Source: Candidatus Rifleibacteriota bacterium (lineage in GTDB: Bacteria; Muiribacteriota; Ozemobacteria; Ozemobacterales; Ozemobacteraceae). Taken from it: a DNA stretch of 43,999 nt. How positions within the stretch are numbered: the first letter of the stretch is position 1; each line of letters opens with the position of its first letter. A program made the translations under genes and the position numbers. This document shows positions 24,213 to 31,625 of the stretch, one piece after another. The notes beneath the pieces were generated by a model. It did no database searches. It saw only the letters and a list, made by a program, of their open reading frames with translations, and was not told the origin of the DNA. The DNA is taken from assembly GCA_015233155.1 (NCBI GenBank), contig JADFYG010000053.1, forward strand, positions 1 through 43,999. The letters are read 5' to 3'.

Positions 24213-25273
24213 TTCAACGCTGAGTTATGCAGACGGTTATCATAGGCGACGAGCGCTTCAAGATACTTGGGAATGGATTCGCAAGTCGCAAACAGGTTCA
24301 AAAGATAAGGAACGTCAAGCTCATGCATGATGCCGTCCGATATCAGGCGCATGCCCGGATTGGAAGTCATACGGCCTATACGTGTCACCGATATTTTTTT
24401 ATCCTGAGCATGTGCGACAAAGTCGGCTTCACGAGCCGGATCTACGGGCAGTACCAGTTCATAGTCTCCGAGACCGAATACGTTAACCAGCCACAGTGGA
24501 AAACGAATCTGTGACGCAAGTCGCACAAGCCGTTCGTCATACAGGCTCTCACGATGCTCGAATTCAACACCGACGTCGTTCAGATCGGATAATATCGCCA
24601 AGGCCTGTATCAAAGCATCGCTCGTATCTATGGCGCATCTTACATAATCCCGCAAACTGCGCCCTTCGACGAGGCGCGCGAGCGGGCGGTAGCTCTTGTC
24701 GAGTGACGCCCACATGTCGGGTGCAACCTGTTTGGCAATCGCCAGAAGGTTGCCCGTACCGAGTGGCCCTGTGATATATATTACATCACCCGCTTTCGCA
24801 CCTACTCGCGTCAGTGGCGCTATGCCTTGGCCGCCCTTGATATGTCCCAGCGCGGTACACGAAAACGATGGCTGAGCGCCGAAACTGGTATCGCCGCCCA
24901 GACAATGTGTTCCGTGGCGGGCAAGCGCGGCCTGTACTCCAGTGAAAAAAGTTTCCGACCATTCCGGGGCCTGATCGCGTGGAAGTGTCACGGATAGAAG
25001 CACGCCTATCGGATCAGCGGCGACCGCGGCAAGATCGCTCAAACTATGAGCGGCGACGCTCCATCCGACGGTAAACGGATCTCGAATCAGCCCCATTGAG
25101 TATTCTTCAAGCAACGTATCGACTGTGGCAGCCAGAAACGAGCCATCCGGAAGTCTTACCAACTCTGCATCGGCCTCGTGCAGTCCGTTAACCTGAAGCG
25201 GTGATCGCAAAAATGGCTTCGTAAGGCGATTGACCATAGCAAACTCCGAAAGCAGTTCAAGGGGTTGTTTCAT
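24209..25273 (-). CDS. ThiL-like AIR-synthase-family kinase
   Basis: A 354-residue protein of the AIR synthase/ThiL fold, whose model member phosphorylates thiamine monophosphate using ATP. Recognisable segments are VDTLLEE, AAHSLSDLAAVAADP, GGDTSF, GAKAGDVIYITGPLGTG, IDTSDALIQ and GDYELVLP. The N-terminal GDDAA metal site is altered to HEADAE, losing one of the usual aspartates. No thiamine gene is nearby, and the partners are an SDR and an epimerase. It may therefore be a paralogue with another phosphoryl substrate rather than true ThiL. GGGAGG lies 6 bases before the ATG, a strong site that heads the operon. Confidence 0.7.
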   Translation of the reverse strand: MKQPLELLSEFAMVNRLTKPFLRSPLQVNGLHEADAELVRLPDGSFLAATVDTLLEEYSMGLIRDPFTVGWSVAAHSLSDLAAVAADPIGVLLSVTLPRDQAPEWSETFFTGVQAALARHGTHCLGGDTSFGAQPSFSCTALGHIKGGQGIAPLTRVGAKAGDVIYITGPLGTGNLLAIAKQVAPDMWASLDKSYRPLARLVEGRSLRDYVRCAIDTSDALIQALAILSDLNDVGVEFEHRESLYDERLVRLASQIRFPLWLVNVFGLGDYELVLPVDPAREADFVAHAQDKKISVTRIGRMTSNPGMRLISDGIMHELDVPYLLNLFATCESIPKYLEALVAYDNRLHNSALK

Positions 25274-25473
25274 GAATTCCTCCCGACTTTATCACCCGTA
25301 TCGCCCGTATACGCCGCATACTGCCGGGCAATACAGGTTTGATAGGCAAATGATGTTCCACCGTTTTTTGATGAGTCATTCTATCCTATCTGACTGGAAA
25401 AAAGAGGTCAATAATATCTGTATAAGATATTTTCCTATACTTCATGATTGCGCGGTTATTTTATCCGCATTTT

Positions 25474-25527
25474 CAAATGAACGAGTGTGTCGCTTGAGGT
25501 GGTCGCGACCGCCTGGCCAACTAAAAT
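25474..25527 (+). repeat. Repeat family B, copy 3 (partial, + orientation)
   Basis: GCGACCGCCTGGCCAAC at about 25505-25521 matches the GGACCGCC(A/G)GGCCAG block of the other copies, and AAATGAACGAGTG upstream is a loose match to the TTCAACGAATGG block. It carries about 14 extra bases between the two blocks. Confidence 0.4.
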
Positions 25528-25695
25528 CAGTTTGGATCTTCCCTTTATGAAATGAATGATGAATAATTTTTGTCGATGCTGAAGTAACAGGCCGTGAATT
25601 TTATTGTTGGTAAGTACAAAAATTAGCAACTAATTGTATTGTCAACAAAATGCTTTAGATACAAATTAAATAAAAATATAAATTAGATAAGTGAA

Positions 25696-25724
25696 TTGCT
25701 AATTGTAAATGCCTGTATTATAAT
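25696..25724 (+). promoter_or_regulatory. Predicted sigma70-type promoter of the chemoreceptor gene
   Basis: TTGCTA (25696-25701), a 17-base spacer, then TATAAT (25719-25724), in a very AT-rich region. Transcription would start near 25731, leaving a leader of about 125 bases before ATG 25855. Confidence 0.45.
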
Positions 25725-25854
25725 TCTCCATTAATTTTGCATTGATTTTCTGTTCTGTTGAATATGTTTTGTGAAATTGGCTGACAGTGTTATAGGTTTT
25801 TTCCCTAAACATTGATTTTGTATTCAATCCCACATCATTTGGAGACATTGACTA

Positions 25855-27243
25855 ATGAATTTACAAACGAAGATTATTCTGATCGTATCGCTCAGTTTGT
25901 TGCTGGTATTGAGTATTGCGGCACAGCAGATAATCAGCCGATCCACAACCATGGTGGATGATGAAATGCGTCGTACCGCCAAAGTGACTGCCGGAAGCGT
26001 CGTGGATTCAGTCCAGGCATTTGCGCAAGCAGGCGACATGGCAGGCCTTGGTATATTTTTTAAGAATCTGGAGACTCGTGGCGATCTCGAACACGTCGAT
26101 GCAATTCGCGGACCGGTCGTCAAAAAAGATTTTGGTGATAGAAAAGACAGCGCTCAACCTGATGCGCTTGAAAGCAAGGCGCTCGAAGTCGGGCAACCGG
26201 AGGAAGCTATCGATGCGGAAAGGCATCGCATTAAATATATACAGCCCCTTTTGGCTACTAAGAAATGCCTGGAATGCCATGCTTCAATGAAGGAGGGGGA
26301 TGTAGCCGGCGTGGTAAGTGTTGTGGTGCGCACCACAGAATCGGACCAGGCTCTGGTGTTTATGTCGAGACTTATCATAATTATATTTGTCATCTCCATA
26401 CTTTTTGAGTTGATTCTGATTTATTACTTCGTCTCACGATCAATAGTTCGCCCGGTAAAGTTCATATCGAGGGTATTGAAGGCGGAAGCGAGCCTGCTGG
26501 GAAAAATGTCGGCCAGAGTATACAAGGCCAGTCATACTGTCGCGGACGGAACGAGTAACCAGGCTGCGGCTATAGAAGAGACTTCGAGTTCACTTAATGA
26601 GATTGCTGTAAGTACCGGGAAAAACACTCAGATGGCCGATAAAACCGTTGCTTTGACAGAAGTCGCGCATAGGGATGCGCAAAGAGGACAGGATGCCATG
26701 AAACGGATGGAGGGGGCCATTGAGAAAATCCGGGAGTCGACGAACCAAACCGGCGAAATCATCAAAACCATAAACAATATTTCTTTCCAGACCAATCTGC
26801 TGGCATTGAATGCGGCAGTCGAGGCGGCACGTGCCGGCGAAGCGGGGGCGGGATTTGCCGTTGTGGCTGATGAAGTGAGAAATCTTGCACTGAAAAGCGC
26901 TCAGGCCGCGCAAAATACGGAGTTATTGATTGAAGAGTCAAATAAAAATACGGAACACGGTGTTGCAGTGACAAGAGAAGTCGTGGCTCTCTTCGAACAG
27001 ATTGTCCGCGGAGTAAAAGAGATTTCAGGTTTGATCAAACAACTCTCGGTATCGGGCAAGGAACAGGCGTCGGGAATTGAGCAGATAAATCTGGCAATCA
27101 ACCAGATAGATCAGGCTTCTCAGGCAAATGCCGCTGGTGCCAGTGAAGCCGCGGATGCCGGCGGAAAACTGGAAGATCAGGCCAAAGAGATCACTCGCCA
27201 GGTTGATGAGCTTTCAGCAATAATCACAGCAGCCAAAGCCTGA
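25855..27243 (+). CDS. Methyl-accepting chemotaxis protein with periplasmic CxxCH motif
   Basis: A 462-residue chemoreceptor. TM1 is at about 7-27 and TM2 at about 170-192, bounding a periplasmic domain of about 140 residues. That domain contains CLECH (C138, C141, H142), the c-type heme attachment motif, placed just before TM2 as in heme-c sensors of Geobacter-type bacteria. A short HAMP-like linker (SRSIVRPVKFI) follows. The cytoplasmic signalling domain has the conserved hairpin tip (TNLLALNAAVEAARAGEAG). No C-terminal CheR-binding pentapeptide is seen. GGAG lies upstream of the ATG. Redox or gas sensing through covalent heme is the likely job, provided cytochrome c maturation exists in the cell. 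Confidence 0.9.
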   Translation: MNLQTKIILIVSLSLLLVLSIAAQQIISRSTTMVDDEMRRTAKVTAGSVVDSVQAFAQAGDMAGLGIFFKNLETRGDLEHVDAIRGPVVKKDFGDRKDSAQPDALESKALEVGQPEEAIDAERHRIKYIQPLLATKKCLECHASMKEGDVAGVVSVVVRTTESDQALVFMSRLIIIIFVISILFELILIYYFVSRSIVRPVKFISRVLKAEASLLGKMSARVYKASHTVADGTSNQAAAIEETSSSLNEIAVSTGKNTQMADKTVALTEVAHRDAQRGQDAMKRMEGAIEKIRESTNQTGEIIKTINNISFQTNLLALNAAVEAARAGEAGAGFAVVADEVRNLALKSAQAAQNTELLIEESNKNTEHGVAVTREVVALFEQIVRGVKEISGLIKQLSVSGKEQASGIEQINLAINQIDQASQANAAGASEAADAGGKLEDQAKEITRQVDELSAIITAAKA

Positions 27244-27258
27244 TCGTCTCTGATTCCC

Positions 27259-27300
27259 AAACGCAATACGGGCGAATAACTAATCGCCCGTATTGCGTTT
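27259..27300. terminator. Bidirectional hairpin terminator
   Basis: Perfect 17-bp arms at 27259-27275 and 27284-27300 (AAACGCAATACGGGCGA and its complement) with an 8-base loop, followed by TGATTT on the plus strand and preceded by an A-run-like CCCAAA on the other. It lies 15 bases after the chemoreceptor stop, and the convergent MMPL gene ends 100 bases further on. Confidence 0.8.
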
Positions 27301-27309
27301 TGATTTAGC

Positions 27310-27370
27310 TGTGGTTAATTGTCGGTCCGGTCTTCATCTGTGTATATCCGTGTTCATCTGTGGTCAATTA
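27310..27370. repeat. Short direct repeats TTCATCTGTG and TGTGGTTAATT
   Basis: TTCATCTGTG occurs at 27333-27342 and 27353-27362, and TGTGGT(T/C)AATT at 27310-27320 and 27360-27370. They fill the 3' gap between the terminator and the MMPL gene end. No function is evident. Confidence 0.5.
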
Positions 27371-27400
27371 TCTTTTGGGTCTCCATCCATAAGTTTTGTT

Positions 27401-29770
27401 TCAGCTCTGACGGGGGCCAAATAACACCATTCCGGCGGGCACAAAAAGCAGATCATACATAAGAGCCAGCCCGACGCTGAAACTCAGCAGCAGGCCAATC
27501 AGGAACTGGGCTTCGAATTCGCTTGACATGAGCACGGAAAAACCAGCGGCGAGCGTCAGCGATGAAACCAGGATACCCTCTCCAGCACGCAACAGAGCAC
27601 GTCGCACGCTTCCCGCCCGAGAAAAACCACGTCCGGAAAATGTCCAGTATTCACGAAAGAAATAGATAGTGTTGTCGACGGCCATCCCGAGCGCGATGCC
27701 AAATATTGTTGTCGTAGAGGGTTTGAACGTGATGCCATTCAGCGCCATGAGCGCCATGATTCCGAACATCGGAATGATATTTCCGAGAAAGCCGAGGATC
27801 ACTGATGGGATATGCGGAAATGCGATCGCAAAGACGAGAATCGTAATGCCTATGACTGCCAGGAAACCGACAACCAGGTTGCCAAGAATGTTGCGGTATG
27901 CCTCCTGAATCATTACTGTGGTTCCCGTCAGATTAACCGTCGTTTCCTCGTCTTCGAGGCCAATGATAAATGCCCTGATCTTGTCGATCAACGCCGCCGC
28001 GGCATTCGATTCTATATCGCGAATGCGAAACTTGACACGCAGTGCGGAAAGATCGTCAGAGACCAGGCGTTGACCGATGTCAGCCTTCCCGCCATTCGCT
28101 AAAAGCAGTCTCATTATGTTCGCCAATGAGGCGTCATCCGGAGGCAATTCTCCATTAGCCGGGGCGGTTCCCGGATCCTCTGTAAGCAGCAGCCAGACAT
28201 CTCTGATCAGATCGGATGGTGAATCGACTTTGCCGACTTCCGGGAGTGTACGAAGAAAAGCGGCAATTTCGGCGGATTTGGCGATAAATTTTTCACGCAA
28301 CACAACCCGGCCGCTTCGCGAAGTTACGACCACCGACATAGGAAGCACGCCGCGACAGACTTGTTCTGCCTGCCGAATATGTTTCATGAGCAACGAATCC
28401 GGCCTGAAATCGTCGAATACATATGTCCGCGTCTTCGTCTGTGCCGCAAACCAAAGCATGATCATACCGATTGCCAGAAACAAAACGACAATTGCACGTG
28501 GGCGATGTGTGACCAGACGCGAAATACTCAGGACGATCATCCGCAGCGTCCTGCGATCACGAAAGCGGCCGCCTGGTGTCGGCGAAAAAATCGGAGAAAG
28601 TTCCGCAATTGATATCAGCAGCGGAAATACCGTTACCGACATAATATAGGCAATGAAAACTCCTCCGGCTGTGACTGCCGCAAATTCGTTGATCAGCTTC
28701 ATATCAGCGTTGTATAAGGAAAAAAAGCCGACCACCGTTGTAAAATTTGCGAGAAAAACCGGGCCCGCCATTTGAGTGAAAACATCTACAAGACTGATGT
28801 CCGGAACTGTCGATCGCAAGGTGCGTAACCGTGTCAGAATCTGTATCCCGTAGCTGCTCCCGGTCGTTAGCAGGATAACCGGCATAACCGAGGAGATGAT
28901 CGAAAATTTCAGTCCAAGATGCCCCATTATGCCCAGCGTGACTGCGAGCGTAAGCATTACCTGTATGACTACGAGCATTACGTCGATTCCCCGCCGAAAT
29001 AACAGCACCAGCATTATTACGTTCACTGCGAACGCAATAGGCAAAAGCCGCGCCTGATCGCGCTGAATAAGTTCCATGCCGTCGGCCCGTGCGGCTGGCA
29101 TACCACTTACGGTAAAGCTTTCGACGCCCGGAAATCGTCCGCTCTCTTTTCCGAGAAAAGCGCGCAGCGTCCGTGTCGCCTCCATGCGGCCACGATTATC
29201 CGCAAAGCCGGGTGCAAGCTTGACCATCAATACAGCCGTATGGTTTGCAGGATCCAGAAAGTTTCCAAGAACCGGTCCCTTCAAACTCATGGATGCCACA
29301 AAAGCGTCCAGAAAGGTCGCGTCCGGACGCCCGCCATTTGCCATTACACGCTCTCGCAACGGCCCTATACGCAAAATATTATCATCGCGCAGCCAAGGGT
29401 AAGGAGTATCGAGAAACGACCATACATCTGAAAAAAGCGGGTGGCCGTTCGTTATCTCGCAGCAATCAGAGCCTGCAAGACCGAGCCCGTTTATTTGCCG
29501 CACCAGGACATCAAGCGCAGTCACAAAATCGGGAGAAAGTGGTGCGACGGCTTTAACCAGGACCAGAAGAAGATCGTCATCGCGTCCGAACGTCTTTATG
29601 TACCGGTTGAATGCGAGAGTCTTTCCATCGTCGCGCGGAAAAAAACTTTCGACGTTAAAATCCACGTCAAGTCGTGCCATTCCGGCGCTCAGAATGAGAA
29701 TGGCGACAAAACATGCGGTGAGCGCCACACGCCGCCAGGCGAGTAACATTCCAAACCATGCCCGAATCAT
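27401..29770 (-). CDS. MMPL/RND-family exporter
   Basis: A 789-residue inner-membrane protein with the RND layout: TM1 near residues 14-32, a large periplasmic loop (about 35-225), TM2-6 (about 230-385), TM7 near 425, a second periplasmic loop (about 445-615) and TM8-12 (about 620-780). Segments such as GSSYGIQILTRLR and GIALGMAVDNTIYFFREYW match the conserved TM4 and TM10 regions of the MMPL/HpnN branch, which exports lipids such as hopanoids or mycobacterial lipids, driven by protons. No periplasmic adaptor or TolC-like gene is adjacent. The secreted protein upstream might serve as its lipid-carrying partner, as LolA-like proteins do elsewhere; that is a guess. Confidence 0.85.
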   Translation of the reverse strand: MIRAWFGMLLAWRRVALTACFVAILILSAGMARLDVDFNVESFFPRDDGKTLAFNRYIKTFGRDDDLLLVLVKAVAPLSPDFVTALDVLVRQINGLGLAGSDCCEITNGHPLFSDVWSFLDTPYPWLRDDNILRIGPLRERVMANGGRPDATFLDAFVASMSLKGPVLGNFLDPANHTAVLMVKLAPGFADNRGRMEATRTLRAFLGKESGRFPGVESFTVSGMPAARADGMELIQRDQARLLPIAFAVNVIMLVLLFRRGIDVMLVVIQVMLTLAVTLGIMGHLGLKFSIISSVMPVILLTTGSSYGIQILTRLRTLRSTVPDISLVDVFTQMAGPVFLANFTTVVGFFSLYNADMKLINEFAAVTAGGVFIAYIMSVTVFPLLISIAELSPIFSPTPGGRFRDRRTLRMIVLSISRLVTHRPRAIVVLFLAIGMIMLWFAAQTKTRTYVFDDFRPDSLLMKHIRQAEQVCRGVLPMSVVVTSRSGRVVLREKFIAKSAEIAAFLRTLPEVGKVDSPSDLIRDVWLLLTEDPGTAPANGELPPDDASLANIMRLLLANGGKADIGQRLVSDDLSALRVKFRIRDIESNAAAALIDKIRAFIIGLEDEETTVNLTGTTVMIQEAYRNILGNLVVGFLAVIGITILVFAIAFPHIPSVILGFLGNIIPMFGIMALMALNGITFKPSTTTIFGIALGMAVDNTIYFFREYWTFSGRGFSRAGSVRRALLRAGEGILVSSLTLAAGFSVLMSSEFEAQFLIGLLLSFSVGLALMYDLLFVPAGMVLFGPRQS

Positions 29771-29828
29771 GATTCAATCATTTCAGCATATTGTAATAAT
29801 CACAAAATTTTTGTGACTGACATAAAGC

Positions 29829-29854
29829 ACAACCCCGGCCGAAGCCGGGGTTGT
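29829..29854 (-). terminator. GC-rich hairpin terminator with TTCG loop
   Basis: Arms CAACCCCGGC (29830-29839) and GCCGGGGTTG (29844-29853) pair perfectly, extended by one A-T pair. On the minus strand the loop reads TTCG closed by C-G, an especially stable tetraloop. It stands 28 bases past the stop of the secreted-protein gene. The tail (TGCTTTATG) is only weakly U-rich. Confidence 0.75.
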
Positions 29855-29881
29855 CAATCAATATAATGAAGTGTAGTACGA

Positions 29882-30925
29882 TCAGTGGGAGGCTACTACC
29901 TTGCGGGTAATCTTTTCGAGGGTGGGGAGCCGTGACGATGTGACATACTGGGCAATAGTGTCAACCGGCGGATTGATGTGAAGACGTTTAAAGTTGGTGA
30001 GAAGAGTTACTTCGTATTCGCCGCCATCGGAAGCTTTTTGATAGGTTGTGTTCTTGATCTGCGTAGCGAAAACGAAAATCTTGTCATCGCCGTTTACCTG
30101 CTTCTGCTGAATGGCACCAATACTGTCTACCGGGATATTGCCTATTGGGGAACTGTCAGCAGCCCAACCAATATATGCACCTACCGGAGCAATAGCAGCA
30201 CGGATGTTGCCGAATTCGGTAACACCAGTTGCGCCAGTGGTCAGGGTTCCGGAGATCTTTGTCGCATACCAGGTATAGGTGTTGCCTATCTGGACTTTGC
30301 TCAGCTCGACCATGGCCTCTTTCACATTCGAATCGGCGCCGGCTTTCGGAGTAATGCGCAGGATAGCGTGATCACCCATGTCCTTCGCGACTTCGAAGCT
30401 GAAGAAGTCCTTGTTCAGGAGATTCATCTGAAGCGGATCCGCGCCGATCTCATCGAGCTTGGAGCGCTGGTCGACCCGTGTCAGGTAGGTCTTTATCTGG
30501 TTGCCCATGATAAGGCAGAACCAATTGGAAACGCGCTTGTCGCCAGGGGTGTGATAGCCGATCCATGTGGGCTTGAACAGGTTCTTGTGATCATCGGTAG
30601 CAAGTTTGTGGACAACTGCAAGAACACCATTCCCGATAGTATTCAACAGATTATTCAAAGTGCCCTTATCAGCATTTTTATATTCGTCTCCGTTGACTAC
30701 CATGGCTTCGTAATCATACGATTTGTCGGACACGAATTCATAAAGATCAGCGATCTTTGGATCAGAGGCTTTTTTCTGGATCTGGAAGGCAACCATGGCG
30801 GACTTGACCCATTTCTGAGACTCTTCGAAATGTTTGACAAGTTCGTCAGCTGTGACAGCCCAAATCGCCGGGCTCACCAGCACTGCAAGGGCAACTAGAA
30901 CTATAGACAAACGAAAACGCCGCAT
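29882..30925 (-). CDS. Secreted protein of unknown function, probably highly expressed
   Basis: A 347-residue protein with a clear signal peptide (MRRFRLSIVLVALAVLVSPA, cut near residue 23). The mature part is a mix of helix near the start (TADELVKHFEESQKWVKSAM) and strands further on; no enzyme motif or lipid box is seen, and I do not recognise the family. Its size and position next to an MMPL exporter would suit a LolA-like periplasmic carrier, but no clear sequence signature supports this. Expression signals are strong: GGAGGAATTC directly before the ATG, a near-consensus promoter at 30967-30995 and a stable hairpin after the stop. It therefore looks like a single-gene transcript making an abundant envelope protein. 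Confidence 0.7.
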   Translation of the reverse strand: MRRFRLSIVLVALAVLVSPAIWAVTADELVKHFEESQKWVKSAMVAFQIQKKASDPKIADLYEFVSDKSYDYEAMVVNGDEYKNADKGTLNNLLNTIGNGVLAVVHKLATDDHKNLFKPTWIGYHTPGDKRVSNWFCLIMGNQIKTYLTRVDQRSKLDEIGADPLQMNLLNKDFFSFEVAKDMGDHAILRITPKAGADSNVKEAMVELSKVQIGNTYTWYATKISGTLTTGATGVTEFGNIRAAIAPVGAYIGWAADSSPIGNIPVDSIGAIQQKQVNGDDKIFVFATQIKNTTYQKASDGGEYEVTLLTNFKRLHINPPVDTIAQYVTSSRLPTLEKITRKVVASH

Positions 30926-30966
30926 GAATTCCTCCTCAACCTTTAATTCCTATGATACATATGGAG

Positions 30967-30995
30967 AGTATACTTATGACTTTTATCCATGTCAA
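30967..30995 (-). promoter_or_regulatory. Near-consensus sigma70 promoter of the secreted-protein gene
   Basis: On the minus strand: TTGACA (30995-30990), a 17-base spacer, TATACT (30972-30967). Five of six -10 bases and all six -35 bases match consensus, with optimal spacing. Transcription should begin near 30960, about 35 bases before the ATG at 30925. Confidence 0.75.
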
Positions 30996-31027
30996 CACGC
31001 ACTGAAAATGGGGAATTTTATCCCGAA

Positions 31028-31489
31028 TTATTTTTCGGGGCGAAAATCAATGATAACCCAATCCTTTTTTTCGTTCAGTTCAAGTATGCAAACGGAGGAT
31101 TTAATCCCGTTTGAGAATGTTGCACGCATCTTGTCGGCATCGTCTTCTTTGACGGCAAGCGTCTCAGCGGCTTTATCCCATGAGCCTGATGGCAAAGCAA
31201 AAAATAGATTCTCCGGAGCCCTGCTCAGCTCCCCTTTCATTTTGCTCAGTGCTTCAGGAAGCATCGGAAAGCCGCTTTTCTTGCCGGCTGCCTGAGCCTT
31301 CTTAAGTGCGGCGTCTGTTACTTTCGTTGAATCGAAATACGTAGAGAAGGCGGTTTTATCCTTTGCCTGGCAGGCTTTAAAAAAGGCCAGCATCGTCTTG
31401 CGCGCGGCGAGTTTCTGATCTCCGCAACCATTTGACAACAGCAAACCAAACAAAATCGTGAACACCATAAGAAATGTACGAAAATTCAT
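31028..31489 (-). CDS. Putative lipoprotein of unknown function
   Basis: A 153-residue protein. ATG 31489 has AAAGGGGA just upstream and gives a signal peptide MNFRTFLMVFTILFGLLLSN ending in GC, a weak lipobox (S-N-G-C). The upstream in-frame ATG at 31543 would add 18 residues with no export signal. The mature part is a small alpha+beta domain beginning with a helix (TMLAFFKACQAKDKTAFSTY), as in DUF4878-like lipoproteins of the NTF2-like fold. It sits between the secreted protein and the aminotransferase-reductase gene on the same strand, with its own 137-base upstream gap. Confidence 0.6.
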   Translation of the reverse strand: MNFRTFLMVFTILFGLLLSNGCGDQKLAARKTMLAFFKACQAKDKTAFSTYFDSTKVTDAALKKAQAAGKKSGFPMLPEALSKMKGELSRAPENLFFALPSGSWDKAAETLAVKEDDADKMRATFSNGIKSSVCILELNEKKDWVIIDFRPEK

Positions 31490-31625
31490 ATTTTCCCCTT
31501 TGAGAATCATTATACTGGCGAGTCCATAAGTAGCGTCATCCAAATGCAGCCCTTATTTTCGTAATTTACGGGTGATGACAATATTTTCTTTAATTCACTT
31601 CGATTTAATTTGAAAGATTGTCTGT

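Larger units (their letters stand above)
25274..25854. other. Intergenic region between divergent ThiL-like and chemoreceptor genes
   Basis: This 581-base gap holds the leader of the ThiL-like operon (left), a partial copy of repeat family B (about 25474-25527), and an AT-rich stretch (25560-25850) with the predicted chemoreceptor promoter. No convincing gene was seen; the 106-codon plus-strand frame at 25230-25550 has no homologous features. Confidence 0.6.

Noticed and set aside
24209..25273. Calling the gene thiL outright
   Set aside because: The metal-binding GDDAA motif is altered, and the partners are an SDR and an epimerase with no thiamine gene near.
29978..30898. 306-codon plus-strand open frame
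   Set aside because: It is antisense to the secreted-protein gene, which has a promoter, ribosome site, signal peptide and terminator on the other strand.
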